Shown here one piece after another: positions 55,801 to 64,000 of a stretch of 64,000 bases of DNA. Each line of letters opens with the position of its first letter. Within the stretch, counting starts at the first letter, position 1. Location: NCBI GenBank assembly GCA_964619885.1, contig CAZUGA010000002.1, positions 103,085-167,084 on the forward strand. The letters run 5' to 3'. The position numbers and the translations under genes were made by a program. Origin of the DNA: CAZUGA01 sp964619885 (lineage in GTDB: Bacteria; Pseudomonadota; Gammaproteobacteria; Methylococcales; UBA1147). The notes under the pieces were generated by a model. The model searched no databases. It worked only from the letters and a program-made list of their open reading frames with translations, and was not told the DNA's origin.

Positions 55801-56048
55801 AACTGCCGCCCGGAGCGGACAAATAGCAATATTTCTATTTGTCGATTAATAACATAGAAATTATAGAAGGCGTTGGTTAAAAATTCCGAGAATAGGGTTT
55901 GCTGGCGTTGGACGTGGGTCTAGCGGACATCGATTAATGCATGCGATGCAGCTGCTGATTATTGTTTTTCTTTCGAGTTTCAGGTCGCGTCGGAACTGAT
56001 ATTTCAGTAGACTCTATATTCCATTCAGTATTTAAAATCAGAGGTTTC

Positions 56049-57668
56049 ATGCTTTCCCAACCCATAATTTCTGAGCTAGAGGCGTTATCATTCGATAACC
56101 GGTTTGTTCGTGAACTTCCGGCCGATGGCGAGACCAAAAACTATACACGGCAGGTTAATAGTGCTTGTTATTCCTTCGTATCACCATCACCAGTTTCGCA
56201 GCCAAAGTTGGTAGCCCATGCGCGTGAGGTGGCTGAACGCTTAGATCTAGACGATAGCGCCTGTCTTTCGGAGAAGTTTGCCGAGATTTTCTCTGGAAAT
56301 AGGCTTTTGGAGGGTATGCAACCCTACGCGACTTGTTACGGTGGGCACCAATTTGGCAATTGGGCTGGACAGTTGGGGGATGGCCGTGCAATCAATTTGG
56401 GTGAGGTGGTCAATCGAAATGGTCAACGATCGGTATTACAGCTCAAAGGTGCGGGCCTGACACCGTATTCTCGAACCGCGGATGGATTGGCGGTTCTTAG
56501 ATCCTCAGTCAGAGAGTTTTTATGTAGTGAAGCAATGTACCATTTGGGTGTGCCGACAACCCGGGCGCTGAGTTTGGTTTTGACCGGAGATCAGGTTGTT
56601 CGCGATATGTTTTACGACGGTAATGCGCAATTTGAACCTGGTGCCATCGTATGTCGTGTGGCTGAATCGTTTATCCGATTTGGCAGCTTCGAAATATTTG
56701 CTTCGCGCGGAGAACTCGCCGAGCTCAAACAATTGGTCGATTACACGATCAAAGTGGATTTCCCCCAGTTGGGCGAACCTTGCCCAAAAATCTATGCAGG
56801 ATGGTTCGAAGAGGTCTGCCGCAGAACCGCAGAAATGATCGTCCACTGGATGCGGGTTGGGTTCGTTCATGGCGTGATGAACACCGATAACATGTCGATT
56901 CTTGGTTTAACCATCGATTATGGTCCCTACGGATGGTTGGAAGACTACGACCCAAATTGGACCCCGAATACCACCGATGCAGAGGGCCGCCGCTATCGGT
57001 TCGGCCATCAACCGCAAATCGCGTTGTGGAATCTGGTGCAACTGGCGAACGCGATATATCCGTTGTTTGAAGCCGTCGAACCGCTAAAAGCCGGAGTGGA
57101 CTTGTATTTGGAATGTTATCAACGAGGCTATTCGCGGATGATGGCAAGCAAGCTTGGGCTTGCTGAATCGGTCAATGCCCGCGTGGATGATTTGATAGGT
57201 GATTTGCCCGCGGTATTGCAGCTAACCGAAACTGATATGACAATATTCTTTCGACAGTTGGCGAAAATAGAAATTCCTGCTGCAGTCTTAGCAGACGATA
57301 CCGAAGCACAACTACTTGATGCAGTTCAGCCTGCGTATTACTTGCCGGATCAGATTACGGAAGAAATTAAGGCTAAAACCGCCGAGTGGATTAGGCGTTA
57401 TATAGCAGCTTGCATTGATGATGCTAAGCCCGATCACGAGCGCCGAGCCGCAATGAATGCCGTGAACCCCAAATATGTGTTGCGGAATTACCTTGCACAA
57501 CAGGCCATCGACAAAGCGCACGAGCATGATTATTCGATGATACATGAGCTATTGGATGTCTTGAGAAAGCCTTACGACGAGCAGCCCGACAAAGAAGAGT
57601 TTGCCCAAAAACGCCCCGACTGGGCGCGGCATAAGCCGGGTTGCTCGATGTTGTCGTGTAGTTCTTGA
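56049..57668 (+). CDS. selO: SelO protein adenylyltransferase
   Basis: The 539-residue pseudokinase from ATG 56049 (GAGG before it) has the SelO landmarks: GGHQFGNWAGQLGDGRAINL, LQLKGAGLTPYSRTADG and VHGVMNTDNMSILG, whose Asp residues bind metal. It transfers AMP to Ser/Thr/Tyr of redox proteins. The C-terminus ends SCSS, with Cys in the position that is selenocysteine in eukaryotic SelO. The frame extends upstream to 55962 but ATG 56049 fits the family. Confidence 0.95.
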   Translation: MLSQPIISELEALSFDNRFVRELPADGETKNYTRQVNSACYSFVSPSPVSQPKLVAHAREVAERLDLDDSACLSEKFAEIFSGNRLLEGMQPYATCYGGHQFGNWAGQLGDGRAINLGEVVNRNGQRSVLQLKGAGLTPYSRTADGLAVLRSSVREFLCSEAMYHLGVPTTRALSLVLTGDQVVRDMFYDGNAQFEPGAIVCRVAESFIRFGSFEIFASRGELAELKQLVDYTIKVDFPQLGEPCPKIYAGWFEEVCRRTAEMIVHWMRVGFVHGVMNTDNMSILGLTIDYGPYGWLEDYDPNWTPNTTDAEGRRYRFGHQPQIALWNLVQLANAIYPLFEAVEPLKAGVDLYLECYQRGYSRMMASKLGLAESVNARVDDLIGDLPAVLQLTETDMTIFFRQLAKIEIPAAVLADDTEAQLLDAVQPAYYLPDQITEEIKAKTAEWIRRYIAACIDDAKPDHERRAAMNAVNPKYVLRNYLAQQAIDKAHEHDYSMIHELLDVLRKPYDEQPDKEEFAQKRPDWARHKPGCSMLSCSS

Positions 57669-57718
57669 GGGGTGTTGAGGCTATAGCGGCTTGATACGAT
57701 CTAAAAAAGTCTCTGGGA

Positions 57719-59020
57719 CTACCCGCGACAGTTCAACTGATCACTTCTATTGGCGTCTTTTACATCCTGGGCGTAGAGTGCTGCACTTTCATAGTTGGCT
57801 TCACCCCAAATCTCGAACACGTCTTTCTGTTCGGCAAGAATTTTATTTACAAATACCGACTCAGTGTCGCCCCTAAGGTCAGCATCGATATCAAACTGGT
57901 CAAATGTCATCATGAATAACGTGACAATCAAAGCAATTACGCGGTTGTAAGCATAAGCATCGGGCTTATCGCCACCGTGATATTCAGAAACTTGAGGAAT
58001 TAGAAGATTAACAAGGTAAGTCGTGCCAAATGTTGCAACGAAAAAAGCATTCCATACCTGATATAAGTCATCCCAAGACTCCACTAGGTCTTGACCTGTC
58101 GCAATAGCGCCATTTGTCACCCTGGTGGAGCCCGCTCCGGTTTTTGGATTTGCTGCGCCGCCGGTGCCGTGTTTTGCTAATTCAAAACCTGCATAGGCGT
58201 TGTCGAGGTTGCCTCGAAATACGTCAAAAATTACTGCTTCCATAATATTAAGCGGTAAAAGAAATTTTGCGAAATCTTCAGGGCACTCGCCTTTTGAGAC
58301 ATACTCGTTATACTTCTTTGCTGGATACATAATAGACTCATACTTGACACGAAACGGAATCGACATGTGTTTGGTCAAGTCCTTCTCGTCTACTATTTTT
58401 AGCCAATAAGTCAGGCTAGCGGATAAGAGCTTGACGTCCTTGAACATGGCTTCTGTCAAGTTCTGAAGAATGACGGCGTAAGCGATAAACACCGGAAGCT
58501 CGTCAGGGCCAAATTCATCGAAACGTTTCATCAGATCTGACCAATCGTCTTTTTGGGAAACTTTTTCGAATAGACATACGGCATATTCGTTTTCGGTCAT
58601 CGCCACGGCCATTCGATCGATCAGTGCATCTATATCCTTAAGTTTCAGTTCAGCGGGTAAAATGCTTTCGCCGATTGCCTCCATCTCAGGTACCAGAAAT
58701 ATTCCACATTCGTCGAACAACCGCATCTTTTTCATTAGCCCTACGGCTTTACAACGAATATTCCCTAATCCGGTTGCCCGAGTCTGAGTTTTGAGGGCAG
58801 CAGCCATTGCGTTGATGATCGTCTTAGCTCCGGGTGTGACTTCATGCTTCGGCCGATGGAGATTTCTGACGACTCTTAACTCAGGAATTGCAGATACGGA
58901 AGAATTTACCAACCCAGGCTCAAGTGTTGGGAGTCCTGGACGCATTGTCCCCGGTCTAATTGGTTGATTTGATAGTGCCCCGCCAGCTATAAAAAGCCAG
59001 TTTGTAATAAGATCTTTCAT
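57719..59020 (-). CDS. Uncharacterised 433-residue protein
   Basis: The frame codes for a soluble, mostly helical protein of 433 residues starting at ATG 59020 with no clear ribosome site. A Gly/Pro/Arg-rich N-terminal region (about 14-60) is followed by helical segments and a glycine-rich loop near residue 287 (GTGGAANPKTGAGSTRVTNG). Hydrophobic patches at about 325-345 and 368-382 (FFVATFGTTYLVNLL, VIALIVTLFMMTF) could be buried or membrane-touching helices. I recognise no motif or family. Its length and codon pattern suggest a real gene, convergent with selO. Confidence 0.7.
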   Translation of the reverse strand: MKDLITNWLFIAGGALSNQPIRPGTMRPGLPTLEPGLVNSSVSAIPELRVVRNLHRPKHEVTPGAKTIINAMAAALKTQTRATGLGNIRCKAVGLMKKMRLFDECGIFLVPEMEAIGESILPAELKLKDIDALIDRMAVAMTENEYAVCLFEKVSQKDDWSDLMKRFDEFGPDELPVFIAYAVILQNLTEAMFKDVKLLSASLTYWLKIVDEKDLTKHMSIPFRVKYESIMYPAKKYNEYVSKGECPEDFAKFLLPLNIMEAVIFDVFRGNLDNAYAGFELAKHGTGGAANPKTGAGSTRVTNGAIATGQDLVESWDDLYQVWNAFFVATFGTTYLVNLLIPQVSEYHGGDKPDAYAYNRVIALIVTLFMMTFDQFDIDADLRGDTESVFVNKILAEQKDVFEIWGEANYESAALYAQDVKDANRSDQLNCRG

Positions 59021-59187
59021 ATTCGTATATTTACGGGATTTAACCTGTTCGAGGTTTAACGTTGATATCAGTACTAGCGCCTCGCGATAGACTCGAATCG
59101 TTTAAATTAAAATTGCTGTTGTTCTGAAAAGGGAGGCTGATCAGATCACTGACTGAGTTTTGTGTCGCCACACCGATTAAAATAAAC

Positions 59188-59721
59188 CTAAGGATCAACG
59201 GACTGAAACGATTTTGGCGCTCTACTAAACCAGCGGATTTGAACGAAGCTTCTTAACGGAAACTGCGAAGGTTTGCTGACCGGTACCCAGTCAGCAGCTT
59301 TGTACGTTCCAAATATCCTGTCCCAAATATCCACGGAAATTCCAAAGTTGTAGTTCCACATGTTATCTTCGTGGTGCAGATAATGGACCGGGCGCGGAAG
59401 CCAGAAAACCAATTCAGGTTGCTCGTGCTGAAGTTGATGTGCATAAGCGGAGAATGCCGCGGCAAAGGTTCCCCCAATTGCGAAACTTAGTCCGGCGTAA
59501 AACGAGTATAAAAATCCGACCCATAAAACCGAACAGGCCGGGATAAAATAGTTAAGGAACTCCTCAAACCAGCTATTTCCAGTACCCTCGCGGTGATGCA
59601 TCGCATGTTGATCGCCAAAGACCAGACGAGCATGCATCAGCCGATGCATGGTATATTCTGCAAACGTAGCGTAAACAATCGCGACATGAAACGCGACCAA
59701 GCCCTCAAACCAATAGTTCAT
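59188..59721 (-). CDS. Fatty acid hydroxylase / sterol desaturase-family protein
   Basis: From ATG 59721 the protein has 177 residues with membrane helices. It carries the histidine boxes EYTMHRLMH, DQHAMHH and HYLHHEDNMWNYNFG, which hold a di-iron centre. The later IWDRIFGTY is typical of the family. It probably hydroxylates a lipid in the inner membrane. It is monocistronic, 166 bp upstream of the unknown gene's start in transcription order. The substrate is unknown. Confidence 0.9.
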   Translation of the reverse strand: MNYWFEGLVAFHVAIVYATFAEYTMHRLMHARLVFGDQHAMHHREGTGNSWFEEFLNYFIPACSVLWVGFLYSFYAGLSFAIGGTFAAAFSAYAHQLQHEQPELVFWLPRPVHYLHHEDNMWNYNFGISVDIWDRIFGTYKAADWVPVSKPSQFPLRSFVQIRWFSRAPKSFQSVDP

Positions 59722-59830
59722 CTGTACTAGACCCCCTTTCAATTGACCCCCGGTTTTTCATTTCGGAAAGTAACCACGGCTTTTTTCCGTTGATTTCGTT
59801 ACGGTCGGCTCACAATGGAATTAACAGAGG

Positions 59831-59963
59831 TCTGATAAAGTCAGATCTTCCTGCGGTACAAGGAAGCGCCGCCAAAATCGATCGCTGTAGGCGATTGATT
59901 TTGTGATAATCGCGCTTTGCGCGATGCGTGCTCTGACAAGTCATGGACCGGCTTGTTCAGAGC
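59831..59963. other. Array of five adjacent hairpins
   Basis: Five stems follow each other: TCTGA/TCAGA (59831-59845), CTTCCT/AGGAAG (59847-59866), a 12-pair stem AAAATCGATCGC/GCGATTGATTTT (59874-59902, one G-U on the plus-strand RNA), ATCGCGC/GCGCGAT with a TTT loop (59909-59925), and an 11-pair stem GCTCTGACAAG/CTTGTTCAGAGC with one bulge (59930-59963). They fill the stretch almost without gaps. A structured RNA is possible; a 64-codon frame lies across it on the minus strand. Confidence 0.5.
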
Positions 59964-60035
59964 TTCCTTAAATGGATTTCCATTGAATTCCATGTGGGCC
60001 GTGTAGTGGCGAAGAAAGATATCAGGACGGTACAA
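59841..60035 (-). CDS. Doubtful 64-residue ORF overlapping the hairpin array
   Basis: A basic peptide frame (MYRPDIFLRHYTAHMEF..., ending GGASLYRRKI) runs on the minus strand across the hairpins. No family is recognised and the ribosome site is unclear. It may be a real small protein or an accident of the palindromic DNA. Confidence 0.25.
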   Translation of the reverse strand: MYRPDIFLRHYTAHMEFNGNPFKEALNKPVHDLSEHASRKARLSQNQSPTAIDFGGASLYRRKI

Positions 60036-60262
60036 TTGGAAAGTTGATTTAGATCAACTGGAATTCATAATGCTGATTTACTGCGACCCGCAATCCGGGT
60101 ATGGATCGTTGATTTGGTGTTAAGTAATCAATTTATAGATCTGATAGGATTATTCGAATAGTGGTGTAGACAGGAGTATGGCCGTTAGTCAATCAGAATA
60201 ACGGTGGGCAGGCGTTACAACGGAATGCGCATGTTACATGCCATCGAATTTAGTGCCTGGAT

Positions 60263-60589
60263 TTAGTATTTTTCTGTCAGTTGACGACATTCCAATTCGA
60301 TATCCTTTATGCGGCAGTGAAATCCTTCCGCTGTTTCCTCGCAACTCATTTGGCCAGAGGCTTTAGTTTTATATAAGGTCCATCCATAGGCAATTCTTCT
60401 GCAAGCATCTTTGGAATAGAAATCGGTTTCGTATTTCACTCTTTTTTGAGCAGAGGCCATATTCTTTTTCCAATCCGTATAGGGCAAATCGGCTTTAATC
60501 GTTTTGAAAAGATATTTGGGTTCAGCGTTGGGTGGTTTACAGCCGATAAGAGCAAGCAAGCAACAACAGCTAAGAAGAAGCTTTTTCAT
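60263..60589 (-). CDS. Small Cys-rich lipoprotein, paralogue B
   Basis: The 108-residue protein starts at ATG 60589 behind GGAG. It has a lipobox (LIGC, Cys 17) and cysteines at 63, 83, 92 and 101, exactly as in paralogue A at 53580-53906, with no gap between the two. Shared features include the KT/YT pattern, GW, SCEETAEG, CR and LECRQL. The two are 6.4 kb apart on opposite strands. A dispersed duplication is the simplest explanation. Confidence 0.82.
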   Translation of the reverse strand: MKKLLLSCCCLLALIGCKPPNAEPKYLFKTIKADLPYTDWKKNMASAQKRVKYETDFYSKDACRRIAYGWTLYKTKASGQMSCEETAEGFHCRIKDIELECRQLTEKY

Positions 60590-60909
60590 TTTATTCTCCA
60601 CTATCAAAAATAAGTTTTGGTGTCTGGTCGCAAACGAATCTAAACTATTCAAACCCAAAATTCCTCCGCCCGAAAAAATCGTAAACGGTATTCTATCTGG
60701 CTGAAGGGTCGAGGTTTTTTCGTTTGGTATGGGAAAGCTTAAAGCCTTAAGACTCTACAACGTATGATCTGGATCAATTTTGAGAAAGACTGTCGTCGCC
60801 GACTACGGTACAGGGAAGTCAATTAGCAATTTCAGGGTGCGGAATTATCTTTTGCATCCGTAGGTGGAATTGATGCCTTTGGGACAGCAATGCACAATGG
60901 ACGGAATTG
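60590..60909. other. Intergenic stretch, no gene seen
   Basis: The stretch carries the promoter of the lipoprotein gene on the minus strand. No gene, RNA or clear terminator is visible. Confidence 0.5.
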
Positions 60910-61530
60910 TTATTCGGTCATCAGTTTGAGTTTGGGTTCGTTTCCCATTTTGATTTGCCAGGAAACTTCAGCTCGATCGTCACGGCTCTTGCCGCCAGGA
61001 TCAGCCGAAACCGTAGCGTCCACTTCGACCACAAAACTGTCTCCTTCCTTTATATTTTCAACCCATGGTTTTATATCAATCGCATAGCTTTGGTCCTTGA
61101 TCCCATTTGCGATCTTCGGAGCACAACCTTGCTCGTCAAGAGTCTGTGAATCTCTATGAGAGCCGTCGAGATGACTAATGAATACTTTAAGCTTTGCGTT
61201 GTAACACGAGCGACCCTTGTAGATAACTTTGAGCGATCGGGTCGTTTTCAACTGAATCGTAGCTTTTCCACCCGTCTGTGTTATGTCTCGCATGATATCC
61301 AATTTATCAACATCGATTTCGAAACTATAACGGGCTTTACCGCTATCCTGATTGGCTGCACCGCTATTGTTCGAACCCATTGCTTTGGCGGATACTATGA
61401 AAACGTCACCCGCAGGTTCTATCGCAAACTTACTCACGTAATGCTTTGCAAAAACATTATTTACAAACAGCATTCCAACCGATGTAATCATAAGCATGAG
61501 CAGCCTGGAACTTATTTTCGGAAACACCAT
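60910..61530 (-). CDS. Hypothetical exported protein
   Basis: From ATG 61530 (GAGG before it) the protein has 206 residues and a signal peptide ending near VFAKHY (about residue 28). The mature part looks beta-rich, with SCYNAKLKVFISHLDG and QGCAPKIANG giving two cysteines that may pair. I do not recognise the family. It lies among other small exported genes on the same strand. Confidence 0.65.
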   Translation of the reverse strand: MVFPKISSRLLMLMITSVGMLFVNNVFAKHYVSKFAIEPAGDVFIVSAKAMGSNNSGAANQDSGKARYSFEIDVDKLDIMRDITQTGGKATIQLKTTRSLKVIYKGRSCYNAKLKVFISHLDGSHRDSQTLDEQGCAPKIANGIKDQSYAIDIKPWVENIKEGDSFVVEVDATVSADPGGKSRDDRAEVSWQIKMGNEPKLKLMTE

Positions 61531-61766
61531 CAACTTGGCCTCTTTGAATATTCCACTGGGGTTAAGAAAAATTACAGCAAACGATTACAGCTAAATGATC
61601 AGTATTGGAGCTACAACTCCGCGAGTGACTCATCGACGCAACGCTTTCTATACATTGGTTGGTTAGTGCAATAATTCAACGATACAAAATTTGGCCGAGT
61701 GACACTCTCGTTCAGGATCCGGTTCATGATTAATTTATAGTGTTACAACAACGGATTTTGGAAGCA

Positions 61767-62165
61767 TTACTGGCGTAGAAAAAAAAGAAATCCCTCCGAT
61801 TTGGTGTGTAACACCATCGAATTGCCTTCTTTTTCGATCAATTCGTACGACTCAAATTTTCCTGGCCTTCCCACAACTGAAACCAACATTTTTCCCGATT
61901 CAATCTTGAGTGGCATCGGCGGTACATCGTAGGTTCCGCTGCGGGCCAGAAGCACGTCCTTTTTCTCCAATTGCCCGTTGCCAATAATCCAGGTTTCTCC
62001 CCGACTAACCCGGGGACCGTCTAACGTAGTGGATGACTTTTCCAATAACCACGATCCGGCGATATCGCCTTCAGCCTCGATTGAGATCTCTGCATTGGCA
62101 ATAGTTGCAAACAACCCGAACAGAAAGAGGGCGCTGATAAATCGAACCGTACATATCTTTTTCAT
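61767..62165 (-). CDS. Hypothetical exported protein
   Basis: ATG 62165 behind GGAGAG gives 132 residues with a signal peptide ending near ANAEI (about residue 25). The mature part (EGDIAGSWLLEKSSTTLDG, GTYDVPPMPLKIESGKM) has a lipocalin-like feel, starting with a GSW motif, but the family is not certain. Function unknown. Confidence 0.65.
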   Translation of the reverse strand: MKKICTVRFISALFLFGLFATIANAEISIEAEGDIAGSWLLEKSSTTLDGPRVSRGETWIIGNGQLEKKDVLLARSGTYDVPPMPLKIESGKMLVSVVGRPGKFESYELIEKEGNSMVLHTKSEGFLFFLRQ

Positions 62166-62574
62166 TTGACTCTCCAATAGTGAATAATATTTAAAAATGG
62201 GTGCTGGATAAACCCTCTACGCCCGACAAATCAGCAAAACGATTGACCCTTTGGGTCGTATCGAAAATAGAACACCATTTCCGTGTATTTGTTCTTAAGC
62301 AAAAGTTAGGTGGTGGCAATTTGTATCATTTGGCGGTAGTGGCCTTATTGACCTGAATCAATTTGTGAGCTTATTGTTAGTAATAACGATTCTTAAGGGG
62401 TTTCTTGGTGGCCGGATAACTTATTACTTTTGAGAATGCCTTCCAATGTCGAGTCGTGGGGGACACAAACGCAAAAAATGAATAGAGCGATCTATATAAA
62501 TGCGGTTTCCGGCATTTGTCGTCAGAAGTCCTTTCCAACGGTATGATGCGAGGAAACCGACAACGATCGTAACA
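62166..62574. other. Intergenic stretch, no gene certain
   Basis: The stretch lies between divergent genes. An in-frame extension of the next gene reaches back to 62500 but lacks a ribosome site. Confidence 0.4.
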
Positions 62575-62979
62575 ATGAAAGCCATGCAATCTCCATCAAA
62601 AACCCTCGGCGATGAGCTGCCGCTTGCAAGCGGAAACGCCTGTCAGATTATTCGAATTCGAAATGAATGGATTCCTCGGTATTATTTGTTGGCCTTTGCT
62701 AAATCCCAAGGTGAACCCACACCGGCCGAGGTCGCGGAGATGCTGAAGCTCGGCGTCGAACAAGCGCGGCAGTTTGCCCAAGAGGCGATAGGCGATCCCG
62801 AAGCCTTTGGCCTAATCTACAGTGGCTACAGCGCGCGCAGAGAAAAGGGTTGGCATGTTCATATTATTCTATTGGGAAATCGCTGGCGCAAAGCGTGGTT
62901 ATATTTTGTATTAGCGGGTAAAAATTTATTGCAGGCATTTCACTTGCGCAGAGATGATGCGCCGACGGAAAAAGATTGA
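62575..62979 (+). CDS. Hypothetical protein with HIT-like HVHII segment
   Basis: From ATG 62575 the product has 134 residues; starts at 62500 and 62584 are alternatives. It is mixed helix and strand with a final GWHVHIILLGNRW segment recalling the HxHxx of HIT-like proteins, though the full triad is not present. The Arg/Lys-rich end (RKAWLYFVLAGKNLLQAFHLRR) may meet a membrane. It precedes the HD gene by 23 bp, suggesting one unit. Confidence 0.55.
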   Translation: MKAMQSPSKTLGDELPLASGNACQIIRIRNEWIPRYYLLAFAKSQGEPTPAEVAEMLKLGVEQARQFAQEAIGDPEAFGLIYSGYSARREKGWHVHIILLGNRWRKAWLYFVLAGKNLLQAFHLRRDDAPTEKD

Positions 62980-63002
62980 ATCAGTCGCGTTGGGAGTCTT
63001 TA

Positions 63003-63584
63003 ATGAATCGGTTGTCTATTTCCCAGAATCTAGATGTATACCAGGCGTTGTGTGAGAAGTATTCGCAGCCGCACCGGTATTATCACAACAAGCAGCACGT
63101 TAGCCATTGCATCGCGTTGCTAGACCAATACACGGGTCTTTCCGAAAAACCCGATGAGGTTGAGATTGCGCTGTGGTTTCACGACGCGATATACAACCCA
63201 CTTGCTAACGACAATGAAAGGCAAAGCGCCGAATGGGCCGCGCAATTTTTGAACGACAACGGCTTTGGTCAATGCGGTGCGAGTCGTGTCTACGAACTAA
63301 TAATTGCAACAATTCATGATACCGCGCCGGTTAATCCGGATACTCGATTACTGGTTGACATTGATCTATCCATACTTGGGGCGGATGCTCGTACCTACCA
63401 GGAATTTGAACAAAATATACGCCGAGAATACCGTTGGGTTCCTAGCCTGTTGTTTAAAAAAGCGCGCCGTAAGATTTTGCAGTCTTTTCTGGATCGACCG
63501 TCGATTTATTCTACAGTGCAGTTTCAAGTGGCATTTGGAGAATTGGCCAGAGCCAATATTCTGGCAGCGATCGTGAATCTTTAG
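63003..63584 (+). CDS. HD-superfamily metal-dependent phosphohydrolase
   Basis: ATG 63003 behind GGGAG gives 193 residues with the HD pattern: YHNKQHVSHC, LWFHDAIYNP with the HD pair, and a later DIDLSILGAD Asp. It is of the predicted HD phosphohydrolase group related to COG4339. Nucleotide or phosphate-ester cleavage is likely; the substrate is unknown. Confidence 0.88.
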   Translation: MNRLSISQNLDVYQALCEKYSQPHRYYHNKQHVSHCIALLDQYTGLSEKPDEVEIALWFHDAIYNPLANDNERQSAEWAAQFLNDNGFGQCGASRVYELIIATIHDTAPVNPDTRLLVDIDLSILGADARTYQEFEQNIRREYRWVPSLLFKKARRKILQSFLDRPSIYSTVQFQVAFGELARANILAAIVNL

Positions 63585-63809
63585 ATATTGTTCTAATTCA
63601 AGCTATTTTGAGTAGGACTATTTGTTAAAGACAACTACAGAAGCTTCGCCAACTAGAGACAACAAAGCAAGGGAAATGGGGTGCTATCCATTAAAATCGT
63701 AGTCGATTCTCCACAACTAATAAAAAATAGAGCAAGTAGAATTTTCTCGATTTGTCCGATTTCTAACATAAATTTTCAATGTCGCCGAATAGATCTTAGA
63801 TTATAGTCG

Positions 63810-64000
63810 CTATGTTTCGCCGTTCTGTCGGTTGATCAACTGGCGTTTTTTTATCATCAAAAAAACTATCAATGCACTGCCCGAAGCCAATACGTGTTTG
63901 ATAGCATGGCCGCTTATATTGAGCGGCGCGTATATTTCTTTATCATATGAGCCACTTGCAAAACTCATCAAAGCGAGTGGACTTAGTAGCTTGAATAGCT
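63810..64000 (-). CDS. Membrane protein, C-terminal end (partial)
   Basis: The frame runs in from the right edge to TAG at 63812-63810. About 62 residues are visible, with a hydrophobic stretch, SGHAIKHVLASGSALIVF and a basic end (MIKKRQLINRQNGET). The SGHxxKH motif occurs in a ceramidase-like group of bacterial membrane proteins, which is my tentative assignment. The rest lies outside the window. Confidence 0.5.
   Translation of the reverse strand, partial: LFKLLSPLALMSFASGSYDKEIYAPLNISGHAIKHVLASGSALIVFLMIKKRQLINRQNGET

Noticed and set aside
1..64000. CRISPR arrays, rRNA or tRNA genes
   Set aside because: I looked for regularly spaced repeats, rRNA stretches and cloverleaf T-arm patterns and saw none I could support.

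Overview
The window reads as chromosomal DNA of a gammaproteobacterium of moderate, slightly AT-leaning composition. The evidence is the SRP RNA-dnaX-ybaB-recR block, rsgA and orn on either side of an M48 peptidase, a FleQ/FleS/FleR flagellar hierarchy, an Mla-type lipid transporter and SelO. The first 2.2 kb hold the end of fhcA, then ftr (fhcD) and fhcC, so the organism probably oxidises C1 units through tetrahydromethanopterin. A methylotroph or methanotroph is likely; this is an inference from three genes.

Layout. 0-2.2 kb: formyltransferase/hydrolase complex genes. 2.8-5.8 kb: an exported metallo-beta-lactamase-fold protein lacking one zinc His, and a secreted glycosidase-like protein. 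5.9-13 kb: housekeeping genes (greB, ffs, dnaX, ybaB, recR, HIT protein, rsgA, M48 peptidase, orn). 13.4-18.3 kb: envelope genes (SYLF protein, OmpA-like lipoprotein, Mla-type permease/ATPase/MCE protein). 18.4-27.9 kb: a DUF4136 lipoprotein with two in-frame tandem duplications, a PAS-PAS-GGDEF-EAL protein, a Tat-exported YcbK-like protein, a potassium channel, an unknown outer-membrane barrel, a TolC-like channel and a two-receiver protein. 28.1-33.8 kb: a tightly packed minus-strand operon resembling the tailoring half of an aryl-polyene (APE) cluster, with no ketosynthase, acyl carrier protein or exporter. 34.1-38 kb: radA, a PilZ protein, an FHA protein and a CorC-type transporter. 38.3-49.5 kb: fleQ, fleS-fleR and fliEFGHIJK, with two good sigma-54 promoter candidates.

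The flagellar cluster stops directly after fliK at a 423-bp deletion derivative of an IS4-like element that keeps both terminal inverted repeats. From there to 64 kb the DNA is accessory in character: gene remnants, small exported proteins and lipoproteins (including a pair of ungapped 108-residue paralogues with five conserved cysteines), two unusual uncharacterised proteins, a Kch-type channel, selO, a fatty-acid hydroxylase-family protein, a run of five adjacent hairpins near 59.9 kb, an HD-domain protein, and at the right edge the end of a membrane protein gene.

How the genes work together: GGDEF-EAL, PilZ and FleQ suggest cyclic-di-GMP control of motility, with FleQ feeding FleS/FleR and then fliE onward. 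The Mla-type proteins, OmpA-like lipoprotein, SYLF and TolC-like proteins serve envelope upkeep. The APE-like operon probably decorates or assembles a polyene or unusual acyl lipid and would need ketosynthase and carrier protein from elsewhere. That operon, the paired Cys-rich lipoproteins and the hairpin array are the best leads for something undescribed.
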